From: Microthrixaceae bacterium
GTDB lineage: Bacteria > Actinomycetota > Acidimicrobiia > Acidimicrobiales > Microtrichaceae
DNA length: 64,000 nt
Direction: 5' to 3'
Assembly (NCBI GenBank): GCA_020637215.1
Contig: JACJWI010000003.1
Location: forward strand, 186,001 to 250,000
Shown: positions 42,956 to 52,331 of the stretch, in pieces
Position numbering within the stretch: the first letter of the stretch is position 1
Layout: every line of letters starts with the position of its first letter
Notes under the pieces: generated by a model
Told to the model about the DNA's origin: nothing
Seen by the model: only the letters and a program-made list of their open reading frames with translations
The model's database searches: none
Made by a program: the position numbers and the translations under genes

Positions 42956-44266
42956 TCAGCCCTTGGCGGCCGCGAAGCCGCGGTCGAGGTCCGCGATGAT
43001 GTCGGCGACGTCCTCGATGCCGACCGACAGGCGGACCAGGCCCGGGTCCACACCGGCGGAGCGCTGCTGGTCGTCGGTGAGCTGGCTGTGGGTGGTCGAC
43101 GCCGGGTGCACGACCAGGCTGCGGACGTCGCCCATGTTGGCGACGTGGCTGTGCAGCGTGAGGCCCTCGACGAAGCGACGTCCGGCCTCACGGCCGCCCT
43201 TGATGATGAACGCCGGCACCGACCCCGCACCCTTCGGCGCGTACTTCCGGGCCCGCTCGTGCCAGGGGCTCGACGCCAGCCCGGCGTAGGCGACCGACTC
43301 GACCTGGTCGTGGGCCTCGAGGTACTCCGCCACCGCCTGGGCGTTGGCGACGTGGCGCTCCATGCGCAGCGACAGCGTCTCGATGCCCTGGATCAGCAGG
43401 AACGCGTTGAACGGCGAGATGGCGGCGCCCATGTCGCGCAGCAGCTGCACGCGGGCCTTGACGATGTAGGAGCCCGGGCCGAGCGCCGGCCAGTAGGCCA
43501 GGCCGTGGTAGCTCGGGTCGGGCTCGGTGAACTGCGGGAACTTGTCGTTCTGGGAGAAGTCGAAGCTACCGCCGTCGACGATCACACCCGCGATCGCCGT
43601 GCCGTGGCCGCCCAGGAACTTGGTGGCGGAGTGCACGACGATGTCGGCGCCGTGGGCCAGCGGGTTGATCAGGTACGGCGAGGCGATCGTGTTGTCAACG
43701 ATCAGCGGGACGCCGTTGGCGTGCGCGACCTCGGCCACCGCGGCGATGTCGAGCACGTCGTTCTTGGGGTTGCCGATCGACTCGCCGTAGAACGCCTTGG
43801 TGTTGGGGCGCACCGCGGCGGCCCAGGCGTCGAGGTCGTCGGGGTCCTCGACGAAGGACACCTCGATGCCCAGCTTGGGCAGCGTGTAGTGGAACAGGTT
43901 GTAGGTGCCGCCGTAGAGGGCGGCCGAGCTGACGATGTGGCTGCCGGCCTCGGCCAGGTTGAGGATGGCGAAGGTCTCGGCGGTCTGCCCTGAGGCCACG
44001 ACGAGCGCTCCGGGCAGTCCGACTGCGGTGTCGGGCGCACCCTCCAGGCTGGCGACCCGGGCCTCGACCACTGCCTGGGTCGGGTTCATGATCCGGGTGT
44101 AGATATTGCCGATCTCCGAGAGGGCGAAGAGGTTCGCGGCGTGCTCGGTGTCGCGGAACTGGTAGGCGGTCGTCTGGTAGATGGGCGTGGCGCGGGACCC
44201 GGTGGTCGGGTCGGGCTCGGCACCGGAGTGGATCTGACGGGTGGCGAAGCCCCAGTCGTCGGTCAT
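42956..44266 (-). CDS. metY: O-acetylhomoserine sulfhydrylase (aminocarboxypropyltransferase)
   Basis: PLP enzyme of the Cys/Met metabolism family, 436 residues, that makes homocysteine from O-acetylhomoserine and sulfide. TRQIHSGAEPDPTTGSRATPIYQTTAY is the MetY N-terminus in pieces. YTRIMNPTQAVVEARVASLEG and VASGQTAETFAI bind the cofactor, and VVHSATKFLGGHG holds the Schiff-base lysine. The length exceeds MetB/MetC (about 390) and suits MetY. A Shine-Dalgarno (GAGGAGCG) precedes the ATG. It is downstream of thrB on the same strand with an 85-bp gap holding a hairpin and a possible TAGGAT -10 box. Confidence 0.94.
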   Translation of the reverse strand: MTDDWGFATRQIHSGAEPDPTTGSRATPIYQTTAYQFRDTEHAANLFALSEIGNIYTRIMNPTQAVVEARVASLEGAPDTAVGLPGALVVASGQTAETFAILNLAEAGSHIVSSAALYGGTYNLFHYTLPKLGIEVSFVEDPDDLDAWAAAVRPNTKAFYGESIGNPKNDVLDIAAVAEVAHANGVPLIVDNTIASPYLINPLAHGADIVVHSATKFLGGHGTAIAGVIVDGGSFDFSQNDKFPQFTEPDPSYHGLAYWPALGPGSYIVKARVQLLRDMGAAISPFNAFLLIQGIETLSLRMERHVANAQAVAEYLEAHDQVESVAYAGLASSPWHERARKYAPKGAGSVPAFIIKGGREAGRRFVEGLTLHSHVANMGDVRSLVVHPASTTHSQLTDDQQRSAGVDPGLVRLSVGIEDVADIIADLDRGFAAAKG

Positions 44267-44330
44267 GGTCGCTCCTCGTTGCGTGCGGCACGACGCCCTC
44301 GTCGCACCGGGGCGCGATCCTAGACCAATT

Positions 44331-44349
44331 CCTGACCCCTACGGTCAGG
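44331..44349 (-). promoter_or_regulatory. Inverted repeat in the thrB-metY gap
   Basis: CCTGACC and GGTCAGG with a 5-nt spacer, 65 nt upstream of metY and directly after thrB. With TAGGAT downstream it may mark an operator for metY; it could equally be a weak thrB terminator. Confidence 0.35.
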
Positions 44350-44351
44350 TT

Positions 44352-45206
44352 TCAGACCGCCTCCACACCCCCGCGGTGCACGTCGAGCACCCGGACCGCG
44401 CCGTCACCGCCGATCGAGCCGGCCACCAGAGGCGCCAGATCGGCGGGGACCAGCGCGGCGACGCTCGGCCCCGACCCCGACAGCCACGCCGCCAGCACCT
44501 CCTGGCGGCCCAACAGGTGGTCTCGAACCGCCCGGGCGTCGGGCCGGTGCTCCAGGCGGATGTCCTGGTGGAGCCGGTCCTCGCAGGCGTCGCGCAGGCC
44601 GTCGAGGTCACCCGAGGCGATCGCGGCGACCCACGCGGCGGCGCGGGCCACGGTGAACGCGGCGTCGTCGAGCGTGACGCGCCCCGGCAGCGCCCGTCGG
44701 GACGCGTCGGTCGCGGTCGACCGGCTCGGCGACCAGACGACCACCACCAGCCCGGCCGGCACCTCCAGCCGGGTCACCCGTTCGCCGACGGCCACGGTGA
44801 AGCCGCCGTGGGCCGACGCCGCGGAGTTGTCGGGATGGCCCTCGAGCCGGGCGGCGACGGCGTGGGCGCCCGCTCGGGCCACCTCGGCGTCGAGCCCGTC
44901 GGCCAGACCGGCCGCGAAGGCGCCGGCCACCCGGGCCGCACCGGAGTAGCCGAGGCCGCGCCCCGGCGGGATCGGGCTGGCCCAACGGAGCGGGACCGAC
45001 GGATCTCCTCCAGCCTCACCGAAGGCGACCACCGCCGGATGGGTCGCCTCCGCGTCGTGCCAGCGGTGCTCGTGCGGCCTGTCCGACACGTCCCCCGCTG
45101 CGGGTTCCTCACCCACCGCAAGGTGGAACGGCAGGTCCAGCGCCAGGGCCAAACAGTCGAAGCCAGGGCCGAGGTTGGCCGACGAGGCGGGCGCGGTGAC
45201 GATCAT
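44352..45206 (-). CDS. thrB: Homoserine kinase
   Basis: GHMP kinase of 284 residues, phosphorylating homoserine in threonine synthesis. The N-terminus VTAPASSANLGPGFDCLALAL is characteristic of ThrB. The ATP loop is PPGRGLGYSGAARVAGAF, and the C-terminal motif WLSGSGPSVAAL is conserved. The ATG at 45206 lies 8 nt after TAGCCT and is preferred over the GTG at 45212. It is 42 nt downstream of ilvC on the same strand, so the two may be partly cotranscribed. Confidence 0.93.
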   Translation of the reverse strand: MIVTAPASSANLGPGFDCLALALDLPFHLAVGEEPAAGDVSDRPHEHRWHDAEATHPAVVAFGEAGGDPSVPLRWASPIPPGRGLGYSGAARVAGAFAAGLADGLDAEVARAGAHAVAARLEGHPDNSAASAHGGFTVAVGERVTRLEVPAGLVVVVWSPSRSTATDASRRALPGRVTLDDAAFTVARAAAWVAAIASGDLDGLRDACEDRLHQDIRLEHRPDARAVRDHLLGRQEVLAAWLSGSGPSVAALVPADLAPLVAGSIGGDGAVRVLDVHRGGVEAV

Positions 45207-45214
45207 CGTCACCC

Positions 45215-45220
45215 AGGCTA
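45215..45220 (-). promoter_or_regulatory. -10 hexamer of thrB (TAGCCT)
   Basis: TAGCCT ends 8 nt before the ATG at 45206, between ilvC and thrB; supports an own promoter for thrB. Confidence 0.4.
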
Positions 45221-45248
45221 CGGAGCCCGGCCCCGGCGGTGCGTCTGC

Positions 45249-46277
45249 TCAGTCGCCGCCCGAGACGTCCTCGACCTTGGCCTTGCCGGCCGAGATCCAC
45301 GGCATCATCTCGCGCAGCCGGGCGCCGACCTGCTCGATCTGGTGGTCCTTGCCCTTCTGGCGCAACGCCTCGAAGTTCTCGCCGCCGGAGCGGATCTCGT
45401 TCACGAACTGCTCGGCGAAGCGCCCGCTCTGGATGTCCTCGAGCGCCGCCTTCATCTCGGCCTTGACCGCCGGGTTGATGATGCGGGGGCCGGTGACCAG
45501 GTCGCCGTACTCGGCAGTGGTCGAGATCGAGTAGCGCATGCCCGAGATGCCCTGCTCGTACATGAGGTCGACGATCAGCTTCAGCTCGTGCAGGCACTCG
45601 AAGTAGGCCGACTCGGGCTGGTAGCCCGCCTCGACCAGGGTCTCGAATCCGGCCTGCACCAGGGCGGTCAGACCGCCGCACAGGACGACCTGCTCGCCGA
45701 ACAGATCGGTCTCGGTCTCTTCTTCGAAGGTGGTCTCGAGCACGCCCGCGCGGGTGCCGCCGATGGCGTCCGCGTACGAAAGCGCCAGCGCCTTGGCGCC
45801 GCCGGTGGCGTCCTGGGCGACCGCGATCAGGCACGGCACGCCGCCGCCCTCGGTGTAGGTGCGCCGCACCAGGTGACCGGGACCCTTGGGCGCGACCATG
45901 GCCACGTCGACACCCGCGGGGGCCTTGACGTAGCCGAAGCGCACGTTGAACCCGTGGGCGAACAACAGCGCGTCGCCGTCGTTGAGGTTGGGGGCGACGT
46001 CGGCCTCGTAGATCGGGCCGATCTCGGTGTCGGGCAGCAGCATCATGATGACGTCGGCCCACGCCGAGGCCGCCGCGACGTCCATGACCTCGAGGCCGGC
46101 CTCGGTGGCCTTGGCCCGCGACGACGAACCCTCCCGCAGCCCCACGCGCACGTCGACGCCCGACTCCTTGAGGTTGAGGGCGTGGGCGTGGCCCTGCGAT
46201 CCGTAGCCGAGGATCGCCACCTTGCGGCCCAGGATGATCGAGCGATCAGCATCGGACTCGTAGTACACGTTCGCCAT
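45249..46277 (-). CDS. ilvC: Ketol-acid reductoisomerase
   Basis: NADPH- and Mg-dependent enzyme of valine and isoleucine synthesis; class I, 342 residues. The Rossmann signature is VAILGYGSQGHAHALNLKES, the nucleotide-loop residues lie in GLREGSSSRAKA, and GPGHLVRRTYTEGGGVP carries the active site. The helical C-terminal domain provides the metal ligands (for example ETETDLFGEQVVLCGG and ECLHELKLIVDLMYEQGI). The ATG at 46277 has AGAGG upstream. It is 15 kb away from ilvBN, unlike the usual ilvBNC operon. Confidence 0.97.
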   Translation of the reverse strand: MANVYYESDADRSIILGRKVAILGYGSQGHAHALNLKESGVDVRVGLREGSSSRAKATEAGLEVMDVAAASAWADVIMMLLPDTEIGPIYEADVAPNLNDGDALLFAHGFNVRFGYVKAPAGVDVAMVAPKGPGHLVRRTYTEGGGVPCLIAVAQDATGGAKALALSYADAIGGTRAGVLETTFEEETETDLFGEQVVLCGGLTALVQAGFETLVEAGYQPESAYFECLHELKLIVDLMYEQGISGMRYSISTTAEYGDLVTGPRIINPAVKAEMKAALEDIQSGRFAEQFVNEIRSGGENFEALRQKGKDHQIEQVGARLREMMPWISAGKAKVEDVSGGD

Positions 46278-46457
46278 GGGGACCTCTGTGGTTCTGCTGG
46301 TTCGGGCGGGAGGGCAGCGCGGCGACCTCGGTCGGGCCGCGGCCCGGCGATCACCGGTCGGCGCCGGGCACGCCATGATCGCAGCCGTCCCCCGGCACCG
46401 CCAACCGCTAACGGGACCGGGCGGTGGGCGACGGTGGGGGTCGGGCCTCGGGTCGGA

Positions 46458-47618
46458 TCAGCTCCGGGTGCTCCGGGTGAGGCCCCGGAACCGCACCGGC
46501 CGCTCCCCCATCTCCTCGGCCACGTGCGCGCCGAGGCCGGCCAGCCGGGCCACCGCGAAGAGCGGGGCATCCGGCGGCAGACGGGCGGTGAGCAGCAGGG
46601 CGCCCAGACCGAAGTCGACGTTGGGAGCCGCCGGCACCCGGCTGCCGGCGGCCGCGAGCACCTCGGCGACGGTGGGCGCCCACCCGTCGGGGTCCGCCAG
46701 CGCGGTCACCGAGTCGAGCAGCGGCGCGACGCGGGGGTCGCGCCGCTTGTAGATGCTGTGGCCGAAGCCCGGCACCGGCTGCGACTCGTCGAGGATGCGG
46801 TCGATCGCGGCCGCGGCACCGACGGTTCGGGCGTCGACGAGCAGGCCCACGACCTCCTCGGCGGCGGCTCCGTGAAGCCGCCCGGCCACCGTCGACAGTC
46901 CGGCGGCCAGGGAGTCGTACGCCGACGGCCGCACCGACGCCGCGACCCGCGCGGCCAGGGTGCTCGTGGTCAGCTCGTGGTCGGCCAGCATCACGAGTGC
47001 GGTGTCGACGGCCTCGACCAGTCGGCGCTCGGCCCGCCCGGTCCACGCCCGCACCAGCCGCTGGGCCGTGCTGCCCTTCCCCCCGTCGGCACCGGTGACC
47101 AGCTGGGGAGCGAGGACCAACAGACGACGGGCGGCGACCGCGGGTGCATCGTCGGCGGACCGCTCGGCCAGCACCGTCGACGCCGCCGTCAGCGCCGCCA
47201 GGCCGGGGCGGCCGACCACCGCCACGATCGCCGCGGCCAGTTCACGGTCGGCCGCCGATGGCGCCGACCAGCGCACCGGATCATCGGGCAGCTCCCCGGT
47301 CCAGAGCAGCTCGGCGACCTGCTCGAAGGCCGCCGATCGCGCCAGCTCGACCACCGGCCGTGCCCGGTAGCTCGGGCCCTCCTCGTCGAGCGAGGTGACG
47401 GCGCTTGCGACCTGGACGTCGATCGACGGACGCGGGGGCGACGTGCGGCTCCGACCCCGACGGGCCAGCGCCTCGATGTCGTCCCGGTCGTACAGCGATC
47501 GCCGGCCGTCGGGGCCCACCCGCCGGCCGATCAGCCCCCGACTCACGTAGGCGTAGAGCGTCTCGGGTCGCACGCCCAGGATCCTGGTCGCCTCGGCGGC
47601 GCCGACGAAGGTGCCCAT
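46458..47618 (-). CDS. Citrate synthase-like enzyme with N-terminal MerR/BldC-like DNA-binding domain
   Basis: A 386-residue fusion. Residues about 5-50 (AAEATRILGVRPETLYAYVS, then GRRSLYDRDDIEALARR) form a winged helix-turn-helix of the MerR/excisionase type. The rest is a citrate-synthase fold in which the catalytic residues are kept: His in ADHELTTST, His in RLHGAAAE, His in GFGHSIYKRRDPR and Asp in PNVDFGLG. So it may be both enzyme and transcription factor, perhaps sensing oxaloacetate or acyl-CoA. It is divergent from a second citrate synthase, with two identical palindromes between them. Possible activities are citrate or 2-methylcitrate synthesis. The ATG at 47627 is an alternative start. 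Confidence 0.85.
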   Translation of the reverse strand: MGTFVGAAEATRILGVRPETLYAYVSRGLIGRRVGPDGRRSLYDRDDIEALARRGRSRTSPPRPSIDVQVASAVTSLDEEGPSYRARPVVELARSAAFEQVAELLWTGELPDDPVRWSAPSAADRELAAAIVAVVGRPGLAALTAASTVLAERSADDAPAVAARRLLVLAPQLVTGADGGKGSTAQRLVRAWTGRAERRLVEAVDTALVMLADHELTTSTLAARVAASVRPSAYDSLAAGLSTVAGRLHGAAAEEVVGLLVDARTVGAAAAIDRILDESQPVPGFGHSIYKRRDPRVAPLLDSVTALADPDGWAPTVAEVLAAAGSRVPAAPNVDFGLGALLLTARLPPDAPLFAVARLAGLGAHVAEEMGERPVRFRGLTRSTRS

Positions 47619-47648
47619 GCACTCCATCGTGACCGCAGAGGTGGATCC

Positions 47649-47676
47649 GATCAACGTTGATCCAATCAACGTTGAT
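47649..47676. promoter_or_regulatory. Double palindrome between divergent citrate synthase genes
   Basis: GATCAACGTTGATC and ATCAACGTTGAT, centres 15 bp apart, form two identical perfect palindromes in the 79-bp divergent gap. This is the arrangement expected of an operator for the DNA-binding domain of the adjacent citrate synthase. Confidence 0.65.
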
Positions 47677-47706
47677 CGCTTTCGGATCAGGGTGGACGAT
47701 CGGGAC

Positions 47707-48867
47707 ATGACCACTCCCCTCATCGACGTACCCTCCGGACTCTCCCGGGTCGCGGTCGCCGAGACCGGCATCGGCGACGTGGACGGCGAGGCCGGCCGCT
47801 TCCACTACCGGGGCCACGACGCCCCGACCCTCGCCCGCACGCGCACCTTCGAGGAGGTGTGGCACCTCATCGCCATCGGCCACCTGCCGGACCGGGCCGA
47901 GCTCGCCGCCTTCTCCCACGCCGTCGCGGACGCCCGTTCGATGCCCCCGAGCGTCGAACCGCTGCTCGCGGCGTTGGGTCAGGCCACCGGGCCGACCCTC
48001 GGCCGGCTGCGCGCCGCGCTGTCGATCGCCGCGGCCGACCTCGGCGTCCGCCCGGTGGTCGACATCTCCGCGCCGGCGCGGTCCGCCCAGGCGCTGCGGG
48101 TCGCGGCGGTGATCCCGACCCTGGTCGCGGGCCTGCACCGGGCCAGCCTGGGCCTGGCACCGGTGGAGCCCGATCCGGACCTCAACCACGCCGGCGCCTA
48201 CCTCCAGATGGTGACCGGCGAGCGGCCGTCTCCGGCCGCGGAGCGTGCGCTCGAGCAGTACCTGATCCTGACCATCGACCACGGGTTCAACTCCTCGACG
48301 TTCACGGCGCGGGTGGTGGCCTCGACCGGCGCCGACCTCATCGACGCCGTCACCGCGGCGCTCGGGGCGCTGGCCGGCCCGCTGCACGGCGGGGCTCCGG
48401 GCCGGGCCCTCGACGCCCTCGACGCGATCGGAGACCCGGACCGGGCGCCGGAGTGGGCCACGGCCGAGCTCGCCGCCGGACGACGCATCATGGGTTTCGG
48501 CCACGCGGTGTACCGCGCCCGCGATCCCCGCTCGGACCTGCTCCGCGAGATCGCCCTGGGCCTGGGCGCCGAGTTGGGCGGCGACCTGGGCGGCGACCTG
48601 GTGGAGCGGGCGGTCGCGGTCGAGGGCCACATCCTCGACGCGCTGCGCGAGGCCAAGCCGGAACGGGCGCTGCCGAGCAACGTCGAGTACTACGCCGGGG
48701 TGGTGATGGCGGCGGCCGGGCTGCCCCGCTCGCTCTTCACGCCGACCTTCGCGGTCAGCCGGAGCGTCGGCTGGTGCGCCCACGCCGTCGAGCAGGCCGC
48801 GGCGGCCAAGCTCATCCGCCCGAGCGCCCGCTACGTCGGCTCTCCCCCACCGGCGTCGGCCGCATGA
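47707..48867 (+). CDS. Citrate synthase family protein
   Basis: A 386-residue citrate synthase without DNA-binding domain. The catalytic His residues are in TIDHGFNSSTF, GPLHGGAPGRA and GFGHAVYRARDPR, but the position of the catalytic aspartate reads NVEYYAG, so Glu replaces Asp. Such substitution occurs in citrate synthase-like proteins of actinobacteria, so activity is uncertain. The ATG at 47707 begins MTTPLIDVPSGLSRV. It is divergent from the HTH-fused paralogue and probably controlled by it through the palindromes between them. A 60-bp repeat pair follows its stop codon. Confidence 0.87.
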   Translation: MTTPLIDVPSGLSRVAVAETGIGDVDGEAGRFHYRGHDAPTLARTRTFEEVWHLIAIGHLPDRAELAAFSHAVADARSMPPSVEPLLAALGQATGPTLGRLRAALSIAAADLGVRPVVDISAPARSAQALRVAAVIPTLVAGLHRASLGLAPVEPDPDLNHAGAYLQMVTGERPSPAAERALEQYLILTIDHGFNSSTFTARVVASTGADLIDAVTAALGALAGPLHGGAPGRALDALDAIGDPDRAPEWATAELAAGRRIMGFGHAVYRARDPRSDLLREIALGLGAELGGDLGGDLVERAVAVEGHILDALREAKPERALPSNVEYYAGVVMAAAGLPRSLFTPTFAVSRSVGWCAHAVEQAAAAKLIRPSARYVGSPPPASAA

Positions 48868-48870
48868 CCC

Positions 48871-48986
48871 CGCCGAACTTGTAGCCCACAGGTCACCCCA
48901 GCAACCGCCAGCTACAACATCGCCACCCGCCGCCGAACTTGTAGCCCACACGCCACCCCAGCGACCGTCAGCTACAAATTCGCCGG
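48871..48986. repeat. 60-bp tandem stem-loop repeat, locus 3, two units
   Basis: Units at 48871 and 48931 (period 60) contain CGCCGAACTTGTAGCCCACA and later GCTACAA. They begin 4 nt after the citrate synthase stop codon. Confidence 0.9.
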
Positions 48987-49040
48987 ACACCGCGAACACC
49001 CGGACACCGCGCTGGTGTCCCTGAGCACTGGCGAACCCGT

Positions 49041-49046
49041 TAGCGT
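49041..49046 (+). promoter_or_regulatory. -10 hexamer of the ABC operon (TAGCGT)
   Basis: TAGCGT ends 7 nt before the GTG at 49054 and decides that start. Confidence 0.5.
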
Positions 49047-49053
49047 TCGGCCC

Positions 49054-49970
<917 letters not shown>

Positions 49971-49974
<4 letters not shown>

Positions 49975-51011
49975 GGGCCTGGTGGTCGCTGTCGCGGGCG
50001 ATGTTCAAGGGCCTGCTCGCCGACAAGACCGCCCTGTTCTTCTACTTCCTGTTCCCGCTCATGTTCCTGGTGCTGTTCGGGCTCCTGCTCGGCAGTCCCG
50101 GCGCCGGCAAGGTCACCGTCGGCGTCACCGGCAAGGGCCCGCTGATCGAGGCGTTGCCGTCCGAGGTGATCAGCGTTCAGCGCTTCGACTCCTTCGACGA
50201 TGCCGTCGCAGCGGTGCGCGACGGCGACATCCCTGCCGCGGTCCACCAGGACGGCGACGTCGTCGAGCTGCGCTACTCGGCCACCGATCAGGTCTCGGCG
50301 GGCACGGTGCAGGGGATCGTCCAGTCGGTGGTCGGCCGGGCGAACCTCGAGCTCGCTGGAACCCCGCCCCGCTTCACCGTCGACTCGGCGCAGGTCGAGG
50401 ACGAGACCTTCGAACCGATCCAGTACCTGACCTCCGGCCTCCTGGCGTGGGCGGTGGCCATGTCGGCCGCCTTCGGCGCGGCGATGAACCTGGTCACCTG
50501 GCGACGCAACGAGGTGCTGCGCCGTCTGCGCATGTCGCCGGTGTCGCCCGCAGCGGTGGTCGGGGCCCGGATCGGCGTGAGCCTGGTCGTGGCGGTGGCC
50601 CAGGCCGCCGTGTTCATCGCCGTGGCGGTCACCCCGGCGTTCGGACTGCAGCTCCAGGGTTCGTGGTGGCTGGCGTTCCCGCTGCTCATCGCCGGCACGC
50701 TCGCCTTCCTTGCCGTCGGCCTGCTGGTCGGCTCCATCGCCCGCACCGAAGAGGCGGCGTCGGCCGCGGTGAACCTGATCGTGCTGCCGATGGCGTTCCT
50801 CTCCGGCGTGTTCTTCCCGATCGACGACATGCCGGGCTGGGTGCAGGGAGTGGCGTCGTTCATGCCGATGCGGCACCTGAGCACGGGCCTGCTCGACGTG
50901 CTGGTCCGCGACGCGACCGTCGGAGCGATCCTGGTCCCGCTCGCGGTCCTCCTCGGCTTCGCCGCGGTCGTGACGCTGGTGGCGACACGGGTCTTCACCT
51001 GGGACACCTGA
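49971..51011 (+). CDS. ABC-2 type transporter permease
   Basis: A 346-residue membrane subunit with one N-terminal helix (LFFYFLFPLMFLVLFGLLLG), a large extracytoplasmic domain (about residues 45-150) and five further helices. Matches of the ABC-2 fold are LTSGLLAWAVAMSAAFGAAMNL, RRLRMSPVSPAAVVGARI and LIVLPMAFLSGVFFPIDDMP. The GTG start overlaps the ATPase stop as GTGA and has AGGAGG upstream. With the preceding gene it forms a complete two-gene exporter. Confidence 0.93.
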
Positions 51012-51020
51012 CGTCGACCC

Positions 51021-51255
51021 CCGCCGAACTTGTAGCCCACGCGCCACCCCAGCGACCGCCAGCTACAAGATCGCCGGCGTCCGCCGAACTTGTAGCCCAC
51101 ACGCCACCCCGGCGACCGCCAGCTACAAGTTCGCCGGCGTCCACCGAACTTGTAGCCCACGCGCCACCCCGGCGACCGCCAGCTACAAGATCGCCGGCGT
51201 CCACCGAACTTGTAGCCCACAGGCCACCCCAGCGACCGCCAGCTACAGGTTCGCC
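51021..51255. repeat. 60-bp tandem stem-loop repeat, locus 4, four units
   Basis: Four units at 51021, 51081, 51141 and 51201, all with a 60-bp period. Left arm CGAACTTGTAGC, loop CCACRCGCCACCCC..., right arm GCTACAAGNTCGCC. This is the longest array and fills the gap between the convergent permease and phosphotransferase genes. Confidence 0.93.
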
Positions 51256-51256
51256 T

Positions 51257-52177
51257 TCACCGTCGGGGTCCCTGCTCCAGCAGGTCGCCGATCTGGCGAA
51301 CCGTCCAGGTCAGGTTGTCCTCGTCGCCCAGAGTGGCGTACCAGCCGAGGTGGCTCGCCGCGATCTGCACCTCGTAAACGTGGTGACGCTGAGCGACGTC
51401 GACCGCGTCCGAACCCGTCAGCGAGGGCATGACCCGGCCCCACAGGTCCATCGCTCCGATGCCGTCGTGCCAACGGCCCCAGAACGTGCACCAGGCGAGG
51501 TCGTAGAGGGGATCCCCCCAGGTCGCGCACTTCCAGGAGAAGACCGCGGTGACCGCATCGCCAGCGGGCGACATCAGGACGTTGCCGTGGAGCAGGTCGC
51601 CGTGGACGAGCCGACGATCGTTCGGACAGGCGTCGAGCAGGGATCGGATCCGAGCGTCCGCCTCGCGGAACGCCCGGTCCGCCCGCGGGCGGTCGGCGAC
51701 GGCCGACCTCCAGCCCGACGTCGGGAGTCCCGGCCGATCGGTGATCCCGTCGAGGAGCCACGCCCGCCACCGCGGAGGAGTGCCCCCGGTGCTGCGCACC
51801 GCCGAGAGGTCCCGGAGCAGTCCGATCACGGCCGGGGCCACGGCGTCGGCCTCGTCGGGGCTCACGTCCTCGAGGAAGCGACCGTGGTGCCGCCGGGAGA
51901 TGGCGAACCACCGGTCGAGCCCCTGGCCGATGGCCAGCACCTCGGGGACCGGCATCGACGCCGAGCCGTACGCCTGGGCCGACTCGTCAGCCCGGAACCC
52001 GTCGGGCGTATCGGCAAGCCGCAGCACGAGCTCGTCGCTGCCGACCCTGTACGCGTACGAGGCAGACCAGAACCCACCACCGAGCGCGACGAGATCCAGG
52101 ACATCGACGCCGTGGTGTGCACGCAGGAAGGCGAGTACGGCCCCGTCGGGAGGTCGGTCGTCGGCCGGTCGTCTCAC
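51257..52177 (-). CDS. Aminoglycoside phosphotransferase-family (APH) protein with altered Asp
   Basis: A 306-residue protein-kinase-like phosphotransferase. The catalytic loop HGDLLHGNVLM (near residue 195) has the expected Asp and Asn. The position corresponding to the metal-binding Asp of the D-W-E/K segment reads FSWKCATWGDPLYDLAW, so Ser replaces Asp. The N-lobe strand is SDELVLRLADTP. The GTG at 52177 is chosen because it precedes the kinase-like part; the open frame extends further without homology. The stop lies at the edge of the 60-bp repeats. Activity may be lost or altered. Confidence 0.8.
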   Translation of the reverse strand: MRRPADDRPPDGAVLAFLRAHHGVDVLDLVALGGGFWSASYAYRVGSDELVLRLADTPDGFRADESAQAYGSASMPVPEVLAIGQGLDRWFAISRRHHGRFLEDVSPDEADAVAPAVIGLLRDLSAVRSTGGTPPRWRAWLLDGITDRPGLPTSGWRSAVADRPRADRAFREADARIRSLLDACPNDRRLVHGDLLHGNVLMSPAGDAVTAVFSWKCATWGDPLYDLAWCTFWGRWHDGIGAMDLWGRVMPSLTGSDAVDVAQRHHVYEVQIAASHLGWYATLGDEDNLTWTVRQIGDLLEQGPRR

Positions 52178-52331
52178 GATCGCAGACTGGTGCTCGCTCG
52201 GCCGACCCCGCAACGAGATTGCGGCCAACAGGCCCTCGGCTCGACGACGCGTCCGATCCCGAGGCCGATCTCGGGCAGGAACGACGAATCGGTGGTCGTC
52301 GGTGCCCAGGTTCGCGACCAATCCGGCAGGC

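Noticed and set aside
44331..44349. SAM-type riboswitch upstream of metY
   Set aside because: Only a 7-bp hairpin is visible in the 85-bp gap; none of the conserved riboswitch core elements can be recognised.
46278..46457. A third leader-peptide attenuator upstream of ilvC
   Set aside because: No short ORF with branched-chain codons followed by a terminator with U-run is present there.
44241..47660. An 1139-codon plus-strand open frame
   Set aside because: It lies opposite thrB, ilvC and the HTH-citrate synthase, all with strong motifs; long shadows are usual at 70% G+C.
51021..51255. The 60-bp repeats stay open in several frames and give 20-residue repeat peptides on both strands
   Set aside because: The period is a multiple of three, so open frames are automatic; the arrays are intergenic, occur at four places, and lack start and ribosome sites that fit. 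I treat them as non-coding.
51021..51255. CRISPR array
   Set aside because: The whole 60-bp unit, including the loop, is conserved between copies. There are no unique spacers and no cas gene in the window.
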